Of a stretch of DNA of 64,000 nt, positions 17,170 to 27,810 are shown piece by piece. The notes beneath the pieces are model-generated. The model had not been told where the DNA came from and searched no databases. It worked only from the letters and a program-made list of their open reading frames with translations. The stretch comes from Paraferrimonas sp. SM1919. Lineage in GTDB: Bacteria; Pseudomonadota; Gammaproteobacteria; Enterobacterales; Shewanellaceae. Made by a program: the position numbers and the translations under genes. Within the stretch, counting starts at the first letter, position 1; the number at the start of each line of letters is the position of its first letter. The DNA lies in NCBI RefSeq assembly GCF_010993985.1, contig NZ_WINH01000009.1, positions 1 through 64,000 on the forward strand, given 5' to 3'.

Positions 17170-18456
17170 ATGGCTGAATTAAACGCCAACTTACACCTGC
17201 CAGGGAATGATTCAATTGAACTGCCAGTTAAGCAAGGAACTGCGGGACCAGATGTAATCGACATTAGTAAATTAGGCAGTAAAGGTTACTTCACTTTTGA
17301 TCCCGGCTTTTTAGCCACAGCATCTTGTGAATCTGCCATTACTTTTATCGATGGTGGTAAAGGTATTTTACTACATCGTGGTTATCCTATTGACCAACTG
17401 GCAAAAGAATCCAACTACTTGGAAGTTTGTTACGCTCTGCTATTTGGAGAGTTACCGACTAAAGAGCAATACCAAAAGTTTACCCAAACCGTACGTGAAC
17501 ACACCATGGTTAACGAGCAATTAGTCAGTTTCTTTCGCGGTTTCCGTCGCGATGCTCACCCAATGGCAATTATGTGTGGTGTAACGGGTGCACTTTCTGC
17601 TTTCTACCATGATTCCCTAGATGTAGCGAACCCACGTCACCGTGAAGTGGCAGCATATCGCCTAGTGGCGAAAATGCCTACAATTGCAGCAATGTCATAT
17701 AAGTATTCAATTGGCCAACCATTTGTATACCCAGATAACAGCCTCAGCTACGCTGGTAATTTCCTAAAAATGATGTTCTCAGTACCCGCTGAAGAATACG
17801 TAGTTAACCCTGTTGTTGAACGTGCCATGGATCGCATCTTTACTTTACATGCCGATCACGAGCAAAACGCATCGACCTCTACCGTGCGTCTAGCGGGTTC
17901 ATCTGGTGCTAACCCATTTGCTTGTATTGCAGCAGGTATTGCCTCTCTTTGGGGCCCTGCCCACGGTGGTGCTAACGAAGCGTGTCTAACCATGCTTGAA
18001 GAAATCGGCAGTGTTGATCGTATCGACGAGTATGTAGCTAAAGCGAAAGACAAAGCGGATCCTTTCCGCCTAATGGGCTTTGGTCACCGTGTATACAAAA
18101 ACTTTGACCCTCGCGCCACGGTTATGCGTGAAACCTGTCATGAAGTGTTAAAAGAGCTAAACATCCAAGATCCACTGTTAGACGTAGCAATGAAACTTGA
18201 AGATATCGCGCTAAATGACCCTTACTTCATCGAGAAGAAACTATACCCGAACGTAGATTTCTACTCTGGTATTATCATGAAGGCGATTGGTATCCCAACG
18301 AGCATGTTCACGGTAATTTTTGCTCTTTCTCGTACTGTAGGCTGGGTATCGCATTGGATTGAAATGCTAGAACAACCTGGTCATAAAATTGGCCGTCCGC
18401 GCCAGCTTTACACCGGTGCAGAAAAACGCGACTACATTAATATTAACGAACGTTAA
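17170..18456 (+). CDS. gltA: Citrate synthase, type II
   Basis: The 428-residue enzyme condenses oxaloacetate and acetyl-CoA at the entry of the TCA cycle. It is the long hexameric, NADH-sensitive gammaproteobacterial type. Visible catalytic blocks are the His-containing [20 protein letters not shown] (~228-247), [10 protein letters not shown] and [13 protein letters not shown] (~304-316) with a catalytic Asp later in VDFYSG. AAGGAG at 17156-17161 supports the ATG at 17170. It is divergent from sdhC, so entry to and oxidation in the cycle can be controlled together. A strong terminator follows at 18476-18501. Confidence 0.98.
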   Translation: MAELNANLHLPGNDSIELPVKQGTAGPDVIDISKLGSKGYFTFDPGFLATASCESAITFIDGGKGILLHRGYPIDQLAKESNYLEVCYALLFGELPTKEQYQKFTQTVREHTMVNEQLVSFFRGFRRDAHPMAIMCGVTGALSAFYHDSLDVANPRHREVAAYRLVAKMPTIAAMSYKYSIGQPFVYPDNSLSYAGNFLKMMFSVPAEEYVVNPVVERAMDRIFTLHADHEQNASTSTVRLAGSSGANPFACIAAGIASLWGPAHGGANEACLTMLEEIGSVDRIDEYVAKAKDKADPFRLMGFGHRVYKNFDPRATVMRETCHEVLKELNIQDPLLDVAMKLEDIALNDPYFIEKKLYPNVDFYSGIIMKAIGIPTSMFTVIFALSRTVGWVSHWIEMLEQPGHKIGRPRQLYTGAEKRDYININER

Positions 18457-18475
18457 TTACTGCTCGATAATGATT

Positions 18476-18504
18476 AAAAGCTCACCATTAGGTGAGCTTT
18501 TTTG
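18476..18504 (+). terminator. gltA terminator
   Basis: AAAAGCTCACC (18476-18486) pairs perfectly with GGTGAGCTTTT (18491-18501) around an ATTA loop, followed by further T residues. It lies 20 bases past the gltA stop. Confidence 0.9.
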
Positions 18505-18600
18505 TTGCCGCGACCACAAGTTGATTAAATGTCGCTTTCATGTCATTAAGACTTTGATTAAACTGCACTACAATTAAAACTTTAATATAAAGGGACTCCT

Positions 18601-19479
18601 ATGAAAGTGGTCATTCCGGTTGCAGGTCTTGGTACTCGTATGCTGCCTGCTACTAAAGCAATTCCAAAAGAAATGCTTCCTATTGTTGATAAGCCTTTAA
18701 TCCAATACATTATTAATGAATGTGTCAGTGCCGGCTTTAAGGAAATCGTGCTGGTTACACACGAATCTAAATCAGCTATTGAAAACCACTTTGATACCAG
18801 CTTCGAATTAGAAGCCACCCTAGAAAAGCGAGTTAAGCGCCAGCTTCTTGAAGAAGTACAATCTATCTGCCCCAAAGATACCACCATTATTCACGTTCGT
18901 CAGGGCCATGCCAAAGGCTTAGGCCATGCGGTGCTTTGTGCCCGTCCAATTGTCGGTGATGAAGCCTTCGCGGTGGTTTTGCCAGATGTTATTTTAGATG
19001 AATACACCGCTGACCAAAGTAAAGAAAATCTAGCTGCTATGAAGCAACGCTTTGAGCAAACAGCCGCCAGTCAAATTATGGTTGAGCAAGTTGCGGTTGA
19101 AGATGTATCAAAATACGGCATTGTCGATTGCGGGCAGGACACCCTAGAGCCAGGCGAACATGCTGTAATGACCCGTGTGGTCGAAAAGCCAGCGGTTGCG
19201 GATGCACCGTCTAACCTTGCGGTGGTTGGTCGCTACCTACTTTCTAAAAATATTTGGCCTTTACTTGCGAAAACACCCGTGGGTGTTGGTGATGAAATCC
19301 AATTAACCGATGCGATTGCAATGTTAATGGAGCAAGAGACTACCGAAGCATTCTGCATGAAAGGCGAATCCCATGACTGTGGTGATAAATTAGGTTACAT
19401 GAAAGCCAATGTACTGTACGGCATGCGTCACCCCAAAATTGCCGAAGAATTTTCTCAATTTGTAAAAAACTTAACATAA
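18601..19479 (+). CDS. galU: UTP-glucose-1-phosphate uridylyltransferase
   Basis: This 292-residue enzyme makes UDP-glucose, needed for cell-surface polysaccharide and galactose use. The nucleotide-binding start [20 protein letters not shown] (5-24) is the GalU signature. [12 protein letters not shown] follows, and the EKP motif lies near 197-199. AAGGG lies before the ATG. The next gene, dapD, begins 20 bases after the stop, so the two are probably co-transcribed, an unusual pairing of sugar-nucleotide and lysine/peptidoglycan precursor synthesis. Confidence 0.96.
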   Translation: MKVVIPVAGLGTRMLPATKAIPKEMLPIVDKPLIQYIINECVSAGFKEIVLVTHESKSAIENHFDTSFELEATLEKRVKRQLLEEVQSICPKDTTIIHVRQGHAKGLGHAVLCARPIVGDEAFAVVLPDVILDEYTADQSKENLAAMKQRFEQTAASQIMVEQVAVEDVSKYGIVDCGQDTLEPGEHAVMTRVVEKPAVADAPSNLAVVGRYLLSKNIWPLLAKTPVGVGDEIQLTDAIAMLMEQETTEAFCMKGESHDCGDKLGYMKANVLYGMRHPKIAEEFSQFVKNLT

Positions 19480-19499
19480 AGAATTACTAGGAGACATTT

Positions 19500-20525
19500 G
19501 TGTCTGTATTTGCATTAGCACTGGGAAGTGCCACTAAAAACAAAGATGGAAAAATCATTGAAGCTTACTTCCCATCGCCAATTCATAACCCCAGCCAAGA
19601 GCTGGCGGATGCCGTTAGCCAAGTTATTGGTACCAACCAAGGCACGGTAGAAGTTTCTAAAGCACACTTAAGTGCTCTGACTGAAATTTTTATTAAAGCT
19701 GAGCTAGTTGAAGCTGCAGTATTTGCGAAAGCAGCGATTGATTCTGAACAGCCTTTTGTGGTGGTTAACTTAGCGGAAGATGTTAAGCCAACCACGGTTG
19801 CAGAGGGTTACCTGAAACTACAACTTATCTCACACCGTTTTGTTCAGCCACACGGTACCGTGCTTGATGGCATCTTTGGCTTACTGCATAACATTGCTTG
19901 GACCAACCAAGGCCCTATCGATCTACCAGAGCTAAACGACCGTCAACTTCAAGCCCGCCTAAACGGTGAAGTGCTAACGGTTGATTGTGTAGACAAGTTC
20001 CCGAAAATGGTGGATTACGTGGTGCCATCGGGCATTCGTATTGCTGATACTTCACGTGTGCGCCTGGGTGCTCACATCGCTGAAGGTACCACCATTATGC
20101 ACGAAGGCTTTGTCAACTTTAACGCCGGTACTTTAGGTGTTTCTATGGTTGAAGGCCGTATCTCTGCAGGCGTTGTAGTAGGTGATGGCACTGACATCGG
20201 TGGCGGCGCATCAATTATGGGTACCCTATCTGGTGGTAACTCAGTGGTGATTTCTATGGGCGAGAAGTGTCTACTAGGCGCTAACGCAGGCCTTGGTATT
20301 CCACTAGGTGATCGTTGTACCGTAGAAGCAGGCCTATACGTCACTGGCGGCTCTAAAGTAGAAATGCTAGATGATGCCGGCAAACTGGTTGAAACCGTTA
20401 AAGCGGGCTCGCTAGCGGGCAAATCTGACCTACTGTTCCGTCGTCATTCACTCACTGGCGCGATTCAATGTCTGACCAACAAGTCAGCGATTGAATTGAA
20501 TTCGGAGTTGCATAGTAATAACTAA
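19500..20525 (+). CDS. dapD: Tetrahydrodipicolinate N-succinyltransferase (Pseudomonas-type DapD)
   Basis: The 341-residue product resembles the long DapD of Pseudomonas rather than the 274-residue E. coli form. It transfers succinyl from succinyl-CoA to tetrahydrodipicolinate in the succinylase route to meso-diaminopimelate and lysine. The N-terminal half (~1-170) is specific to this subgroup. Residues ~175-310 form a left-handed beta helix with hexapeptide repeats (ADTSRVRLGAHIAEGT, VVGDGTDIGGGASIMG). Start is a GTG at 19500 with TAGGAGA 5-6 bases upstream. It follows galU closely. Confidence 0.93.
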   Translation: MSVFALALGSATKNKDGKIIEAYFPSPIHNPSQELADAVSQVIGTNQGTVEVSKAHLSALTEIFIKAELVEAAVFAKAAIDSEQPFVVVNLAEDVKPTTVAEGYLKLQLISHRFVQPHGTVLDGIFGLLHNIAWTNQGPIDLPELNDRQLQARLNGEVLTVDCVDKFPKMVDYVVPSGIRIADTSRVRLGAHIAEGTTIMHEGFVNFNAGTLGVSMVEGRISAGVVVGDGTDIGGGASIMGTLSGGNSVVISMGEKCLLGANAGLGIPLGDRCTVEAGLYVTGGSKVEMLDDAGKLVETVKAGSLAGKSDLLFRRHSLTGAIQCLTNKSAIELNSELHSNN

Positions 20526-20655
20526 TCGAGCACGCTACTGCGTAGCTACAGTACGCTAACGCTACAGCATGGCCTTTGGCCGACACCACGCATATTGCGT
20601 GTGCTACGGTTTTAATACTCCCTGCCATTAATTTGGTTGGGAGTTTTTTTATAGC
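20524..20655 (+). terminator. dapD downstream region with hairpins and terminator
   Basis: Short stems GGCC-TTT-GGCC (20571-20581) and CACGCA-TAT-TGCGTG (20587-20601) precede a stem CTCCC/GGGAG (about 20620-20643) followed by seven T residues. The last is a likely galU-dapD terminator. The first two resemble the palindromic repeats seen at 46310-46520. Confidence 0.6.
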
Positions 20656-20714
20656 CAGAGAACAGAATACGGAGACTCTGTAATCTGTTATCCGTCACCT
20701 GTATTCAGATATAA

Positions 20715-20740
20715 AAAAGCCAGCATTTCTGCTGGCTTTT
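20715..20740 (-). terminator. Terminator of the POT transporter gene (bidirectional)
   Basis: AAAAGCCAGCA (20715-20725) pairs with TGCTGGCTTTT (20730-20740) around TTTC. It lies 23 bases past the transporter stop, with T-runs on both strands. Confidence 0.88.
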
Positions 20741-20762
20741 AAATTGAAGAAGTTAACTAAGA

Positions 20763-22265
20763 TTAGGCTTGTTTTTGTACTAGCTCTTCTTTGCTTTCTT
20801 CAACATGGTGACCTTTGTCTTCTGCGCCGTGCATCCAGTCCACTAGCTTATCAGCCATGAAGTAAAGAATAACACCTGCCGCTACAGAGGTAATCGCAAT
20901 ACCCGCGAAAATACCCATTGCGTTAGCCAGTTGCTCTTCTTTAGCACCACCGTGACCAATGAATGAACCTACAATGCCACCAATCTTATTTGCTGCAGCA
21001 ATAAATAGGAACCAAGCACCCATCATTAGCGACATAATGCGTAGCGGCGCCAGTTTAGTTACCATTGATAGACCAATTGGCGATAGACATAGCTCACCCA
21101 TTGTATGGAAGAAGTAGGCACCGACTAGCCACCACATCGATGATTTAGCGGTAGCGTCGCCGCCCATTTCTAGTACCGCACCAATCATAAATAGGTAGCC
21201 AATAGCCAGTAATACTAAGCCTAGAGCAAATTTAACTGGAGAGTTTGGCTCATTTTTACCTAATCGCACCCATATAGAAGCAACAACTGGAGCAAAAATC
21301 ACAATGAACATCGCATTTAAAGATTGAAACCAAGTTGTAGGTACTTCAGCGTAACCCGTTAACCAAACTAGAAAATCAGAGAACCAACCGGTTGTTGAGC
21401 GATCTGTAAACTCGTTAGTAAATAAGTTCATAAGACCACCAGCTTGCTCGAAGCCGGCCCAGAAAATAATCGTGAATAGACCGAGCACCATGATGGTTTT
21501 AATGCGGTCACGCTCAACTTTTGTTAAAGGCTCTTTTGATTGAGTTTGAGATTGAGCCGCCGAAAGCTTAGCTGCAGGGATAGTACCAATATCACCAAGA
21601 TACTTTTTAGCAAATAAGAATTGAATGATTAAAGATACCACCATACCAACACCAGCGGCAGCAAAACCTGCCTGCCAGTTTTCAACAAACACTGTTTCAC
21701 CATCAACAACCATCTCATAGCCAAATTTAGTGTAAGCCCAAGCTACAACAAAACCTGCTAAAGCAGCACCTACGTTAATTCCCATGTAGAAAATAGTAAA
21801 TGCGCCGTCTCTGCGGTGGTCACCCTCTTGGTACAAATCACCAACCATTGTTGAAATGTTTGGTTTGAACAAACCGTTACCAAGGATCAGAGAGCCCAAG
21901 CCCAAATAGAAAACTGTAATTTCATGACCAGGAACCCAGGAATGCGGTGCGGCAATTAAAAATTGACCAATGGCCATTAACGCACCACCAATCATGATGG
22001 TTTTACGTTGACCTAAATAGTTATCGGCTACCCAACCACCAAGCAATGGAGTTAAATAAACTAACGCGGTAAAAGTACCGTATAAAGAAAGCGCATCAGC
22101 TGCTGTCCAACCTAAACCACTTTGTGATACCTCAGCAGTTAAGTAGAAAACAAGAATGCCTCGCATTGCGTAATAACTGAAACGTTCCCAAAGTTCTGTT
22201 GTAAACAGAAGGAACAATCCTTTCGGGTGACCAAACAAGGTTCCCTGAGGTTGTGCTGAACTCAT
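20763..22265 (-). CDS. Proton-coupled oligopeptide transporter (POT/PTR family)
   Basis: This 500-residue inner-membrane protein has about 14 helices. The POT start LFTTELWERFSYYAMRGILV (16-35) contains the ExxERFxYY motif that couples protons to di- and tripeptide uptake. GGWVADNYLGQRKT (~77-90) is the A-loop of MFS transporters, and FYMGINVGAALAG (~159-171) is a further POT signature. The C-terminal tail is charged (EDKGHHVEESKEEL). It is a single gene, divergent from rsxA over about 400 bases. It is similar to DtpA/DtpB-type permeases, and the symbol cannot be chosen. Confidence 0.93.
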   Translation of the reverse strand: MSSAQPQGTLFGHPKGLFLLFTTELWERFSYYAMRGILVFYLTAEVSQSGLGWTAADALSLYGTFTALVYLTPLLGGWVADNYLGQRKTIMIGGALMAIGQFLIAAPHSWVPGHEITVFYLGLGSLILGNGLFKPNISTMVGDLYQEGDHRRDGAFTIFYMGINVGAALAGFVVAWAYTKFGYEMVVDGETVFVENWQAGFAAAGVGMVVSLIIQFLFAKKYLGDIGTIPAAKLSAAQSQTQSKEPLTKVERDRIKTIMVLGLFTIIFWAGFEQAGGLMNLFTNEFTDRSTTGWFSDFLVWLTGYAEVPTTWFQSLNAMFIVIFAPVVASIWVRLGKNEPNSPVKFALGLVLLAIGYLFMIGAVLEMGGDATAKSSMWWLVGAYFFHTMGELCLSPIGLSMVTKLAPLRIMSLMMGAWFLFIAAANKIGGIVGSFIGHGGAKEEQLANAMGIFAGIAITSVAAGVILYFMADKLVDWMHGAEDKGHHVEESKEELVQKQA

Positions 22266-22667
22266 TAATTTCCACCTTAAAAGAGTAATTTTTCTATTTT
22301 TTAATTGCGCCGCATTTTAGCGGGAATTTTTAGACCCCCTTTGTATACCGCCTTGCGGAAGTAAAAGTCAAACAAAAACCCGATATGGCTCACAGTATTC
22401 GCCCTTTGCGAGCAAAAATGCAACACACCAGCAACATGCGTAACTTTTGCGTTATAAAATTTGCAGGTGAGGCATTAGATTTTATAATCGAGGTTTTACC
22501 AGCAGCCTCTTTCTTTCAATGGCAAATCGAACAGACAATTAGGGCTTTAAATTTAGGTCCAAAATGACAGTTAATTCACCGTTTAACGACAAAACCTAAA
22601 AGCAATAGTTGTTTAAAGTAAAGGAAATAACGATAATATATTTACTTTCATCTGCTAAGTCGGTGAC
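22266..22667. other. Divergent upstream region of peptide transporter and rsxA
   Basis: This 402-base gap holds both promoters. A 60-codon open frame at 22385-22567 has no ribosome site and no recognisable product, and I regard it as chance. I see no strong operator or riboswitch. Confidence 0.4.
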
Positions 22668-23246
22668 ATGAGCGAATATTTACTTTTATTGATCAGCACA
22701 GTGCTAGTGAACAACTTTGTGCTTGTTAAGTTTTTAGGCCTTTGCCCCTTTATGGGAGTCTCTAGTAAGCTAGAGTCAGCCATTGGTATGTCAATGGCAA
22801 CTACGTTTGTCCTTACGCTTGCTTCAGTGTGCAGTTACTTAGTAAACAACTATATTCTAGCGCCTCTAGAACTGACTTACTTGCGCACCATGGCATTCAT
22901 ATTAGTCATTGCTGTGGTGGTTCAATTTACCGAAATGATGGTTCAAAAAACGTCTGCCAATTTGTACCGCTCTTTAGGAATCTATTTACCACTTATTACC
23001 ACCAACTGTGCGGTATTAGGTGTTGCCCTGTTGAACGTTAATGAACAGCATAACTTTATTGGCTCGATTATTTATGGTTTGGGGGCAGCCCTTGGCTTTT
23101 CAATGGTGTTAATTTTGTTCAGTGCCATGCGTGAGCGTTTACTGGCCGCAGATGTACCCGTTTCTTTTAAAGGTGCTGCCATTGCTATGATCACCGCTGG
23201 TCTTATGTCGCTAGCCTTTATGGGTTTTACGGGGTTAATTAAATAG
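22668..23246 (+). CDS. rsxA: Rnf/Rsx electron transport complex subunit A
   Basis: This 192-residue protein has six membrane helices and no soluble domain, matching RsxA/RnfA. The conserved start [29 protein letters not shown] (in two overlapping helices) includes the Cys that, with RsxE, is proposed to hold a membrane iron-sulfur centre. TTNCAVLG near 110-117 has the second conserved Cys. It is the first gene of the operon, and its stop overlaps rsxB. In E. coli the complex helps return SoxR to its reduced state. In marine relatives it drives ferredoxin/NADH electron flow tied to sodium or proton gradients. Confidence 0.96.
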   Translation: MSEYLLLLISTVLVNNFVLVKFLGLCPFMGVSSKLESAIGMSMATTFVLTLASVCSYLVNNYILAPLELTYLRTMAFILVIAVVVQFTEMMVQKTSANLYRSLGIYLPLITTNCAVLGVALLNVNEQHNFIGSIIYGLGAALGFSMVLILFSAMRERLLAADVPVSFKGAAIAMITAGLMSLAFMGFTGLIK

Positions 23247-23812
23247 TGTTATCTACCATTGTCCTTGCTATCACAGTTTTAGCCACCATCGCCTTACTTT
23301 TTGGTGGTATTTTAGGTTATGCCTCAATCAAATTTAAGGTCGAAGGCGATCCATTGGTGGAGCAACTCGATAGCTTATTACCTCAAACTCAATGTGGCCA
23401 GTGTGGCTACCCTGGTTGTAAACCCTATGCCGAAGCCATTGCTAATGGAGATGCCATTAACAAATGCCCTCCTGGTGGTGAAGCTACTATGGAAAAAATT
23501 GCTGAACTAATGGGTGTGGAGCCGCAACCGGTTGCCGCAGAGGCTAAAGATCCACAAAAGAAAGTTGCCGTCATTATTGAAGAATTGTGCATTGGTTGTA
23601 CCAAATGTATTCAAGCTTGTCCGGTAGACGCCATTGTCGGCACAGGTAAGATGATGCACACGGTTATTGAGAAAGATTGTACTGGTTGTGATTTATGTGT
23701 GGCCCCATGTCCCGTTGACTGTATCGAAATGCGTCCAGTCAAAGCCACGGTCAATAACTGGGACTGGAATCTTCAGAAAATTGATATTAAAGTGGTTGAG
23801 GACGAGCGGTAA
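23246..23812 (+). CDS. rsxB: Rnf/Rsx complex ferredoxin subunit B
   Basis: The 188-residue protein has an N-terminal membrane anchor (2-25) and a four-Cys cluster site CGQCGYPGC (~49-57). Two [4Fe-4S] ferredoxin motifs follow: [12 protein letters not shown] (~113-124) and [12 protein letters not shown] (~143-154). It passes electrons into the complex. The start GTG overlaps the rsxA stop by one base, and its stop overlaps the rsxC ATG, showing coupled translation. Confidence 0.96.
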   Translation: MLSTIVLAITVLATIALLFGGILGYASIKFKVEGDPLVEQLDSLLPQTQCGQCGYPGCKPYAEAIANGDAINKCPPGGEATMEKIAELMGVEPQPVAAEAKDPQKKVAVIIEELCIGCTKCIQACPVDAIVGTGKMMHTVIEKDCTGCDLCVAPCPVDCIEMRPVKATVNNWDWNLQKIDIKVVEDER

Positions 23813-26130
23813 TGCCCAATCTAATTGAATTTATTGACACACAGAAACTGTCAGATTTTGAAGGTGGCATCCATCCACCTGGCATGAAATCGTTGTCTAA
23901 TACTACCGCTATAGAGCGGGTGCCGCTATTAAAAACTTACCATGTGCCATTAACACAGCATTTAGGCGAACAGGGTCGAGCCATCGTTAAGGTTGGCGAT
24001 AAAGTATTGAAAGGCCAAGCCTTAACCCAAGCCTTAGGTCATGTTGCGCTGCCCGTGCATGCCCCTACTTCTGGCACAGTAACGGCGATTGCCCCGCGAG
24101 TGGCCACCCACGCCTCAGGGTTAAGTCAAACCATGATCACCATTGCAGCCGATGGCGAAGATAAGTGGCGACCAAGACAGTCCAGAGATGCCTTTATCGG
24201 TCTAGACAACGACACCTTGCTGGAAACCATTAAGCAAGCAGGCATTGCTGGCCTCGGCGGGGCCACCTTCCCAAGCCATGTTAAACTGGCTGGTAATGGT
24301 GTTGATTGTTTGATCATTAATGGTGTCGAGTGTGAGCCTTACATTACCTCTGATGATCGCTTAATGCGTGAACATGCCCAGGAAATTCTCATTGGTATTG
24401 AGATTGCGGCGCAAATTTTAAATCCCAAGCGTATTTTATTTGCCATTGAAGATAACAAACCAGAAGCCGTTAACGCTGTTGCCAAAGCGATCAACACATC
24501 GAATTTATCATCTCCATTGCTGCAGTTGCGAGTGATCCCAACTAAATACCCATCAGGTGGTGAAAAGCAGTTGATTGAAGTGTTAACGGGCAAACAGGTT
24601 CCCTCTAAAAAGCTACCAATTGATATTAATATGGTGGTGCATAACGTTGGTACCCTGTTCGCCATTAAGCGGGCGGTACTTAACGATGAGCCATTAATTG
24701 AGCGCGTTACTACAGTCACAGGTGAAAATGTTGCCAAACCAGGCAACTATTGGGCCTTATTAGGCACCCCTGTTGATCAGTTACTCGGGCATGCTGGCTT
24801 TAAGGCCCAACGAGGTGTCATTGTTGGCGGCCCTATGATGGGCTTCTCCCTGCCAAATGTCAGTGCGCCAATTACCAAAAGCTGCAACTGTATTATTGCT
24901 CCGACTGAACAAGAACTGCCACCTGCTCCTGCGGAAATGGACTGTATTCGCTGTGGTGAATGTGCGATCGCCTGCCCTGCTGGTCTGTTACCACAACAGC
25001 TGTTTTGGTATTCAAAAGCCGGCGAACATGACAAAGCCCGTGAATACAACATTCAAGACTGTATTGAATGTGGCGCCTGTGCCTTTGTCTGCCCTTCTGC
25101 CATCCCATTAGTAGAATACTACCGTAAAGAAAAAGCCCAGCTAAAACAAATAGATGAACAAGCAAAACAAGCGCAAATAGCAAAAGTAAAATTTGAAGCA
25201 AGGCTTGCTCGTTTAGAAGCAGAAAAACAAGCAAGGGAACAACGTCACAGAAAAGCCGCTGCGGATCGCAAGCAAACCATGAGCAGCGATCATAAGGATG
25301 CTATTGCGGCCGCATTGGCCCGCGCTAAGGCCAAAAAAGCCCCTCAAAATGAAGTTGAACCCGCACAAGAACAAGATCCTAAAAAGGCAGCAGTGGCAGC
25401 GGCATTAGCCCGTGCCAAAGCTAAAAAAGCCGCTCAAGCTGCCAGTAATGCCGTAACGGATCCAGAAAATGATGCACCGCAGGACGATAAAAAAGCGGCA
25501 GTTGCCGCCGCTATTGCCCGTGCCAAAGCTAAGAAGCTTGCTCAAAAACAAGCTGAAGAGGTTACTGACACGCCTCCGCAGGATGATAAAAAAGCCGCGG
25601 TTGCGGCAGCCATTGCCCGCGCCAAAGCCAAGAAGCTGGCGCAAAAACAAACCGTAGACTCTGCACTTAACAATAGTGATACCAATACTGAGCCTAAGGC
25701 CGAGCCAAAGGAAGCGCCAGCATTAACGGCTGAAGAGCAAAAGCAAGCTCGGGTTGCTGCCGCCGTTGCCAAAGCAAAAGCAAAAAAGCTGGCACCGCAG
25801 CAAACTTCTGAGCCAGTAGCTGAGCCTGAGGCTAAAACCGAGGCTGAGCTTACATTAACGGCTGATGAACAAAAGAAAGCCCGAGTGGCTGCCGCAGTCG
25901 CGAAAGCCAAGGCAAAAAAACTCGCACAACAAGCTGAGCAAGAATCCAGTAAGAGTAAGAGTAAGAGTAAGAGTAAGAGTAACACCAGCGACAACAACGC
26001 TGAAGCTGCAACTGAGTTAAGTCCTGAACAGCAAAAAAAAGCCCGAGTGGCTGCAGCTGTCGCGAAAGCCAAGGCAAAAAAACTCGCACAACAACAAGCC
26101 AACAATAACAATATCAAAGAGGACGAGTAA
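23812..26130 (+). CDS. rsxC: Rnf/Rsx complex subunit C with repeat-rich C-terminus
   Basis: The 772-residue protein has an N-terminal barrel-sandwich region and NADH/FMN-binding Complex I 51-kDa-like domain (~130-350, with [10 protein letters not shown]). Two [4Fe-4S] motifs follow, [12 protein letters not shown] (~379-390) and [12 protein letters not shown] (~418-429). After ~440 comes a charged linker and then seven copies of an Ala/Lys segment like [14 protein letters not shown] (~497-762). The tail is long but such repeats are common in gammaproteobacterial RsxC. It includes a hexanucleotide run (25948-25983) coding Ser-Lys repeats. Confidence 0.95.
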   Translation: MPNLIEFIDTQKLSDFEGGIHPPGMKSLSNTTAIERVPLLKTYHVPLTQHLGEQGRAIVKVGDKVLKGQALTQALGHVALPVHAPTSGTVTAIAPRVATHASGLSQTMITIAADGEDKWRPRQSRDAFIGLDNDTLLETIKQAGIAGLGGATFPSHVKLAGNGVDCLIINGVECEPYITSDDRLMREHAQEILIGIEIAAQILNPKRILFAIEDNKPEAVNAVAKAINTSNLSSPLLQLRVIPTKYPSGGEKQLIEVLTGKQVPSKKLPIDINMVVHNVGTLFAIKRAVLNDEPLIERVTTVTGENVAKPGNYWALLGTPVDQLLGHAGFKAQRGVIVGGPMMGFSLPNVSAPITKSCNCIIAPTEQELPPAPAEMDCIRCGECAIACPAGLLPQQLFWYSKAGEHDKAREYNIQDCIECGACAFVCPSAIPLVEYYRKEKAQLKQIDEQAKQAQIAKVKFEARLARLEAEKQAREQRHRKAAADRKQTMSSDHKDAIAAALARAKAKKAPQNEVEPAQEQDPKKAAVAAALARAKAKKAAQAASNAVTDPENDAPQDDKKAAVAAAIARAKAKKLAQKQAEEVTDTPPQDDKKAAVAAAIARAKAKKLAQKQTVDSALNNSDTNTEPKAEPKEAPALTAEEQKQARVAAAVAKAKAKKLAPQQTSEPVAEPEAKTEAELTLTADEQKKARVAAAVAKAKAKKLAQQAEQESSKSKSKSKSKSNTSDNNAEAATELSPEQQKKARVAAAVAKAKAKKLAQQQANNNNIKEDE
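25300..26097 (+). repeat. Degenerate Ala/Lys-rich repeats in rsxC
   Basis: Seven related coding units of ~90-130 bases each contain a core such as [16 protein letters not shown]. The units are separated by acidic or Pro-rich linkers. Between units 6 and 7 lies AGTAAG repeated five times plus AGTAAC (25948-25983), a simple sequence that keeps frame because its unit is six bases. Confidence 0.85.
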
Positions 26131-26132
26131 CT

Positions 26133-27179
26133 ATGGCGTTTATGAGACAATCGTCGCCCCATGTTCGTGAGCGAGTAAGCACCTCTAAAGTGATGCTGTG
26201 GACAATTTTAGCCACAATACCAGGGATGTTATTACAAACCGCTTTCTTTGGTATTGGTAGCTTAATTCAAGTGCTACTGTGTGTGGTGTTTTGTTTAAGT
26301 TTTGAAGTGCTGTCCCTAAAACTTAGGGGTAAGCAGCCACAAAATTACCTAAAAGATAATTCGGCGATTTTAACCGGGGTATTAATTGGTCTGGCCTTGC
26401 CTGCCCTCGCCCCTTGGTGGCTGGCGTTTATTGGTTGTTTATTTGCCATTATGATTGTGAAGCAATTATATGGTGGCATTGGTAATAACCTCTTTAATCC
26501 AGCAATGGCCGCTTATGTGTTACTGCTGATTTCATTCCCGGTACCCATGACCCAGTGGCCAGCTGCCAGTTATCTCAGTGCCAGCACACCCGGTCTATTA
26601 AGCAGTCTTGATGCCATTTTCTTTAATAACTTAGAGGTTATTAAGCAAGCACAACTTGGTTTTGATGGTGTCTCTATGGCTACGGCGTTAGATACCTTAA
26701 AAACCGATTTAACCTTAGGGCTCACCAGCTCTGAAAGCTTAGCTAAGTCATTATTCAGTAATGATTATGGTTCGCCTTGGATGTGGTTAAACCTCGCCTA
26801 CTTAGCCGGTGGTATTGCACTCATCCAACTTAAGGTTATCCGTTGGCATATTCCAACGGCGATTATTGCCAGCTTGTTTTTCTGTTCTGCACTGGGGTAT
26901 ATCTTTTTGCCGGACTTATCAGGTTCGCCCATTTTCCATCTAAGCAGTGGTGCCACCATGATTGCGGCATTTTTCATTGCTACCGATCCTGTATCAGCGG
27001 CCACCAGCCCGAAAGCCCGACTCATTTATGGCGCTCTAATTGGTTTGATGATTTATATCATCCGTACTTTTGGTGGTTACCCAGACGCAGTCGCCTTTGC
27101 GGTGCTGTTAGCCAATATTTGCGTGCCATTAATTGATTACTATGTTCGTCCTCAGACCTACGGCCACCCAAGGGATTAA
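26133..27179 (+). CDS. rsxD: Rnf/Rsx complex subunit D
   Basis: This 348-residue protein of the RnfD/NqrB family has about nine membrane helices. [19 protein letters not shown] (~271-289) contains the Ser/Thr-rich segment that carries covalent FMN on a Thr in homologues. [19 protein letters not shown] (~113-131) is the other family signature. It starts 2 bases after the rsxC stop and runs into rsxG after 2 bases. Confidence 0.95.
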   Translation: MAFMRQSSPHVRERVSTSKVMLWTILATIPGMLLQTAFFGIGSLIQVLLCVVFCLSFEVLSLKLRGKQPQNYLKDNSAILTGVLIGLALPALAPWWLAFIGCLFAIMIVKQLYGGIGNNLFNPAMAAYVLLLISFPVPMTQWPAASYLSASTPGLLSSLDAIFFNNLEVIKQAQLGFDGVSMATALDTLKTDLTLGLTSSESLAKSLFSNDYGSPWMWLNLAYLAGGIALIQLKVIRWHIPTAIIASLFFCSALGYIFLPDLSGSPIFHLSSGATMIAAFFIATDPVSAATSPKARLIYGALIGLMIYIIRTFGGYPDAVAFAVLLANICVPLIDYYVRPQTYGHPRD

Positions 27180-27181
27180 TC

Positions 27182-27808
27182 ATGAAAAAAGCGATTTCTA
27201 AAAATGGTCTGATCTTAGCGGGATTTGCGTTAATTTGCAGTGGCTTAGTTGCCGGTGTTTATTCACTAACCAAAGACACCATTAAAGCCCAAGAGCTACT
27301 GCAAAAAACCAAAGTGCTGCAAGAGGTGATCCCAACTCGTTACCACGACAATCAACTCAACCAGTTTTGTATTAAGGTCAGCGATGAGCATCGTTTAGGA
27401 TCAGACCAAGCCTTAAATGCCTACATAGCTACCCTTGCAGGTGAACCCAGTGCCATAGCCATTGAAACCATCGCCCCAGATGGCTATAACGGCAATATTC
27501 AAATTCTGGTTGGTTTGACCAAAGCGGGCGAAATCCTTGGTGTACGTACTATTAGCCACCAAGAAACCCCAGGCCTTGGGGATAAAATCGAATTAAGAAA
27601 GGCCGATTGGGTGCTTAGCTTTGATGGTTTTACCCTTGCCAACGAGAAAGATCCCCGTTTAGCGGTAAAAAAAGACGGTGGTCAATTTGATCAGTTTACC
27701 GGTGCGACGATTACCCCTAGGGCATATACCAAGGCGGTTAAGAACGCCATCGTATATGTGACTAAGCACCCTGAGTTATTTAACCAAAGCCCCAATTGTG
27801 AGAACTAG
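27182..27808 (+). CDS. rsxG: Rnf/Rsx complex FMN-binding subunit G
   Basis: The 208-residue periplasm-facing protein has an N-terminal membrane anchor ([21 protein letters not shown], helix ~10-28). The FMN-binding domain ends in [15 protein letters not shown] (~177-191), where the T-G-A-T-x-T motif is the covalent flavin site. [11 protein letters not shown] (~126-136) is also conserved. It is placed between rsxD and rsxE as in E. coli. Confidence 0.95.
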   Translation: MKKAISKNGLILAGFALICSGLVAGVYSLTKDTIKAQELLQKTKVLQEVIPTRYHDNQLNQFCIKVSDEHRLGSDQALNAYIATLAGEPSAIAIETIAPDGYNGNIQILVGLTKAGEILGVRTISHQETPGLGDKIELRKADWVLSFDGFTLANEKDPRLAVKKDGGQFDQFTGATITPRAYTKAVKNAIVYVTKHPELFNQSPNCEN

Positions 27809-27810
27809 TC

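Noticed and set aside
22385..22567. 60-codon plus-strand frame upstream of rsxA
   Set aside because: No ribosome site, no recognisable motif, in the promoter gap of two divergent genes.
25405..26162. 206- and 81-residue frames opposite rsxC
   Set aside because: They mirror the Ala/Lys repeat of rsxC (Ala/Phe/Cys-rich), have no ribosome site and lie within a strongly coding gene.
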